Shown in pieces: positions 5,089 to 6,274 of a stretch of 6,274 bases of DNA. Each line of letters starts with the position of its first letter. Position 1 is the stretch's first letter. The position numbers and the translations under genes are program-made. The stretch comes from Candidatus Woesearchaeota archaeon (GTDB lineage: Archaea; Nanobdellota; Nanobdellia; Woesearchaeales; JAGVYJ01): NCBI GenBank assembly GCA_018303315.1, contig JAGVYJ010000029.1:1-6274 (forward strand), read 5' to 3'. A model generated the notes under the pieces. It was not told the origin of the DNA. It worked only from the letters and a program-made list of their open reading frames with translations, and did not search any database.

Positions 5089-5124
5089 CTTTTCTTTTCA
5101 AATCAAGTTTGATAAACCGCAATA

Positions 5125-5132
5125 TTTAAATA
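5125..5132 (+). promoter_or_regulatory. TATA box of elongation factor 1-alpha
   Basis: TTTAAATA lies about 60 bases before the start codon, predicting transcription from near 5155 and a leader of about 34 bases. The leader contains a strong Shine-Dalgarno, consistent with high expression of a translation factor. Confidence 0.7.
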
Positions 5133-5174
5133 CCTCCTTCAAATCCTGAAGAATCCGCATCATAATTTATCAAA

Positions 5175-5179
5175 GGAGG
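5175..5179 (+). promoter_or_regulatory. Strong ribosome binding site of elongation factor 1-alpha
   Basis: GGAGG, within AAAGGAGGA, lies 9 bases before the ATG at 5189 and is a full match to the archaeal anti-Shine-Dalgarno core. It supports this start codon. Confidence 0.85.
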
Positions 5180-5188
5180 ACTTTAAAA

Positions 5189-6274
5189 ATGGCGAGAGAA
5201 AAACCGCACCTTAACCTGGTGTTCATCGGTCATGTTGACCATGGTAAATCAACCACTGTAGGCAGGCTGCTCTACGATTCCGGCGCTGTGGACGAGCAGG
5301 CAATGAGGAAGCTCAAGGAAAAGGCCCAGCAGCTCGGCAAAGGAGGGTTTGAGTTTGCATTTGTCATGGACAACCTGAAGGAAGAGCAGGAGCGTGGCCT
5401 TACAATTGACCTGGCCCACAAGAGGTTTGTTACAGGCAAGTTTGATGCTACAATAATCGATGCCCCTGGCCACAGGGACTTTGTCAAGAACATGATTACA
5501 GGCGCTTCCCAGGCGAATGCGGCAGTGCTTGTTGTTTCTGCAAATGCAAGCGATGGCGTGCAGGCGCAGACCATAGAGCATGCAAGGCTTTCCAAGATTC
5601 TGGGAGTGCAGCAGCTCATCGTTGCAATCAACAAGATGGACATGGCCAAGTATGAGCAGAAAAGGTTTGAAGATGTGAAGAAGCAGGTTACTGACCTGCT
5701 AAAGGCATCCGGCTGGAAGGTGGATGATATCCAGTTCATCGCAATAGCCTCTTATCCAGGCGACAATGTTTTCAAGAGGTCTGACAAGATGCCCTGGTAC
5801 ACCGGGCCGACCCTTGTTGAGTCAATCGACAGGCTCAAGGAGCCTGAGAAGCCAATCGACCTACCGCTGAGGCTTCCTATCCAGGACGTGTACAACATCA
5901 CCGGCATCGGGGTTGTGCCTGTTGGCAGGGTTGAGAGCGGCATCATGAAGATTAACGATACTGTCATAGTGGTTCCTGGGCGTGAAGGCAAAGGAGTCAC
6001 CGGAACCGTGAAGAGCATTGAGATGCATCATGAGCAGATGCAGCAGGCTGAGCCCGGCGACAACATCGGCTTCAACCTTCGTGGCATCAGCAAGACAGAT
6101 ATTGCCCGTGGGGATGTGCTGGGCCATCCGGACAAGCCGCCTGTGGTGGCAGCTGAATTCACTGCGCAGATAGTTGTCATCAACCATCCGAGCGTGATTA
6201 CGGTTGGCTATACCCCTGTATTCCACATTCACACTGCACAGGTCGCATGCCAGATTACAGCTATACCAAAGAAG
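5189..6274 (+). CDS. tuf: Translation elongation factor 1-alpha (aEF1A), 3' end beyond the window
   Basis: GTPase that delivers aminoacyl-tRNA to the ribosomal A site. 362 residues are visible of about 420-430. G1 loop GHVDHGKS is at residues 14-21. Switch I is KEEQERGLTID (64-74), where most relatives have ERERG; here the second position is Gln (Q67). G3 is DAPGH (91-95), with His95 the residue expected to act in GTP hydrolysis. G4 is NKMD (148-151). Domain II begins near PLRLPIQDVYNITGIGVVPVGRVESG, and domain III has begun (AAEFTAQIVVINHP) before the window ends. The archaeal/eukaryotic EF1A form, rather than bacterial EF-Tu, shows in the longer G domain with a helical insert at about 35-53. 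It has its own TATA box and a strong ribosome binding site and is divergent from the surface-protein operon. Confidence 0.98.
   Translation, partial: MAREKPHLNLVFIGHVDHGKSTTVGRLLYDSGAVDEQAMRKLKEKAQQLGKGGFEFAFVMDNLKEEQERGLTIDLAHKRFVTGKFDATIIDAPGHRDFVKNMITGASQANAAVLVVSANASDGVQAQTIEHARLSKILGVQQLIVAINKMDMAKYEQKRFEDVKKQVTDLLKASGWKVDDIQFIAIASYPGDNVFKRSDKMPWYTGPTLVESIDRLKEPEKPIDLPLRLPIQDVYNITGIGVVPVGRVESGIMKINDTVIVVPGREGKGVTGTVKSIEMHHEQMQQAEPGDNIGFNLRGISKTDIARGDVLGHPDKPPVVAAEFTAQIVVINHPSVITVGYTPVFHIHTAQVACQITAIPKK

Noticed and set aside
5137..5151. CTTCA/TGAAG inverted repeat downstream of the EF1A TATA box
   Set aside because: Only 5-base arms with a 5-base loop, located before the predicted transcript start; too weak to call an operator or hairpin.
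5272..5739. Minus-strand open frame of 155 codons within EF1A
   Set aside because: The opposite strand encodes unmistakable EF1A; the Ser/Cys/Leu-rich composition is typical of an antisense shadow.

Overview
The window most likely comes from an archaeon, probably a small-genome DPANN-type lineage (Woesearchaeota/Pacearchaeota-like). The evidence is archaeal-type elongation factor 1-alpha, a short archaeal triosephosphate isomerase, an archaeal SepF, and AT-rich TATA-box promoters upstream of every transcription unit. It also carries single-membrane-pass Ig-like surface proteins of a kind common in DPANN genomes. The archaeal placement is firm; the sub-lineage is inference. Ten protein genes fill nearly all the sequence, and no stretch of 300 bases lacks a gene. 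I see no RNA gene, insertion sequence, CRISPR array or origin.

Positions 1-2007 (minus strand) hold a heat-shock chaperone operon in the order grpE, a small PIN-like gene, dnaK. dnaK runs off the left edge in the first strand of its substrate-binding domain. grpE and the PIN-like gene overlap by 14 bases. The DnaK resembles the Gram-positive type, as expected if archaeal Hsp70 was acquired from bacteria. A winged-helix regulator (2120-2554, plus) is divergent from the operon. The 112-base spacer contains a palindromic TATA element and two palindromic motifs placed where a repressor would act, so the regulator is a candidate heat-shock repressor.

Positions 2551-3789 hold sepF (minus; FtsZ membrane anchor) and a divergent triosephosphate isomerase gene (plus; glycolysis/gluconeogenesis). 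sepF has a ribosome binding site and a candidate operator. The isomerase gene looks leaderless, and its promoter contains a perfect tandem 13-base repeat.

Positions 3791-5041 (minus) form a tightly coupled three-gene membrane cassette: two paralogous pilin-like or anchor-like surface proteins flanking an 84-residue protein with two membrane helices. This is the best candidate here for an undescribed system. It is divergent from elongation factor 1-alpha (5189 to the right edge), which has a strong promoter and ribosome binding site.

The layout alternates strictly. Three divergent gene pairs share AT-rich promoter regions of about 110-150 bases. Two convergent pairs meet with a 4-base overlap or a 1-base gap, leaving no room for separate terminators.
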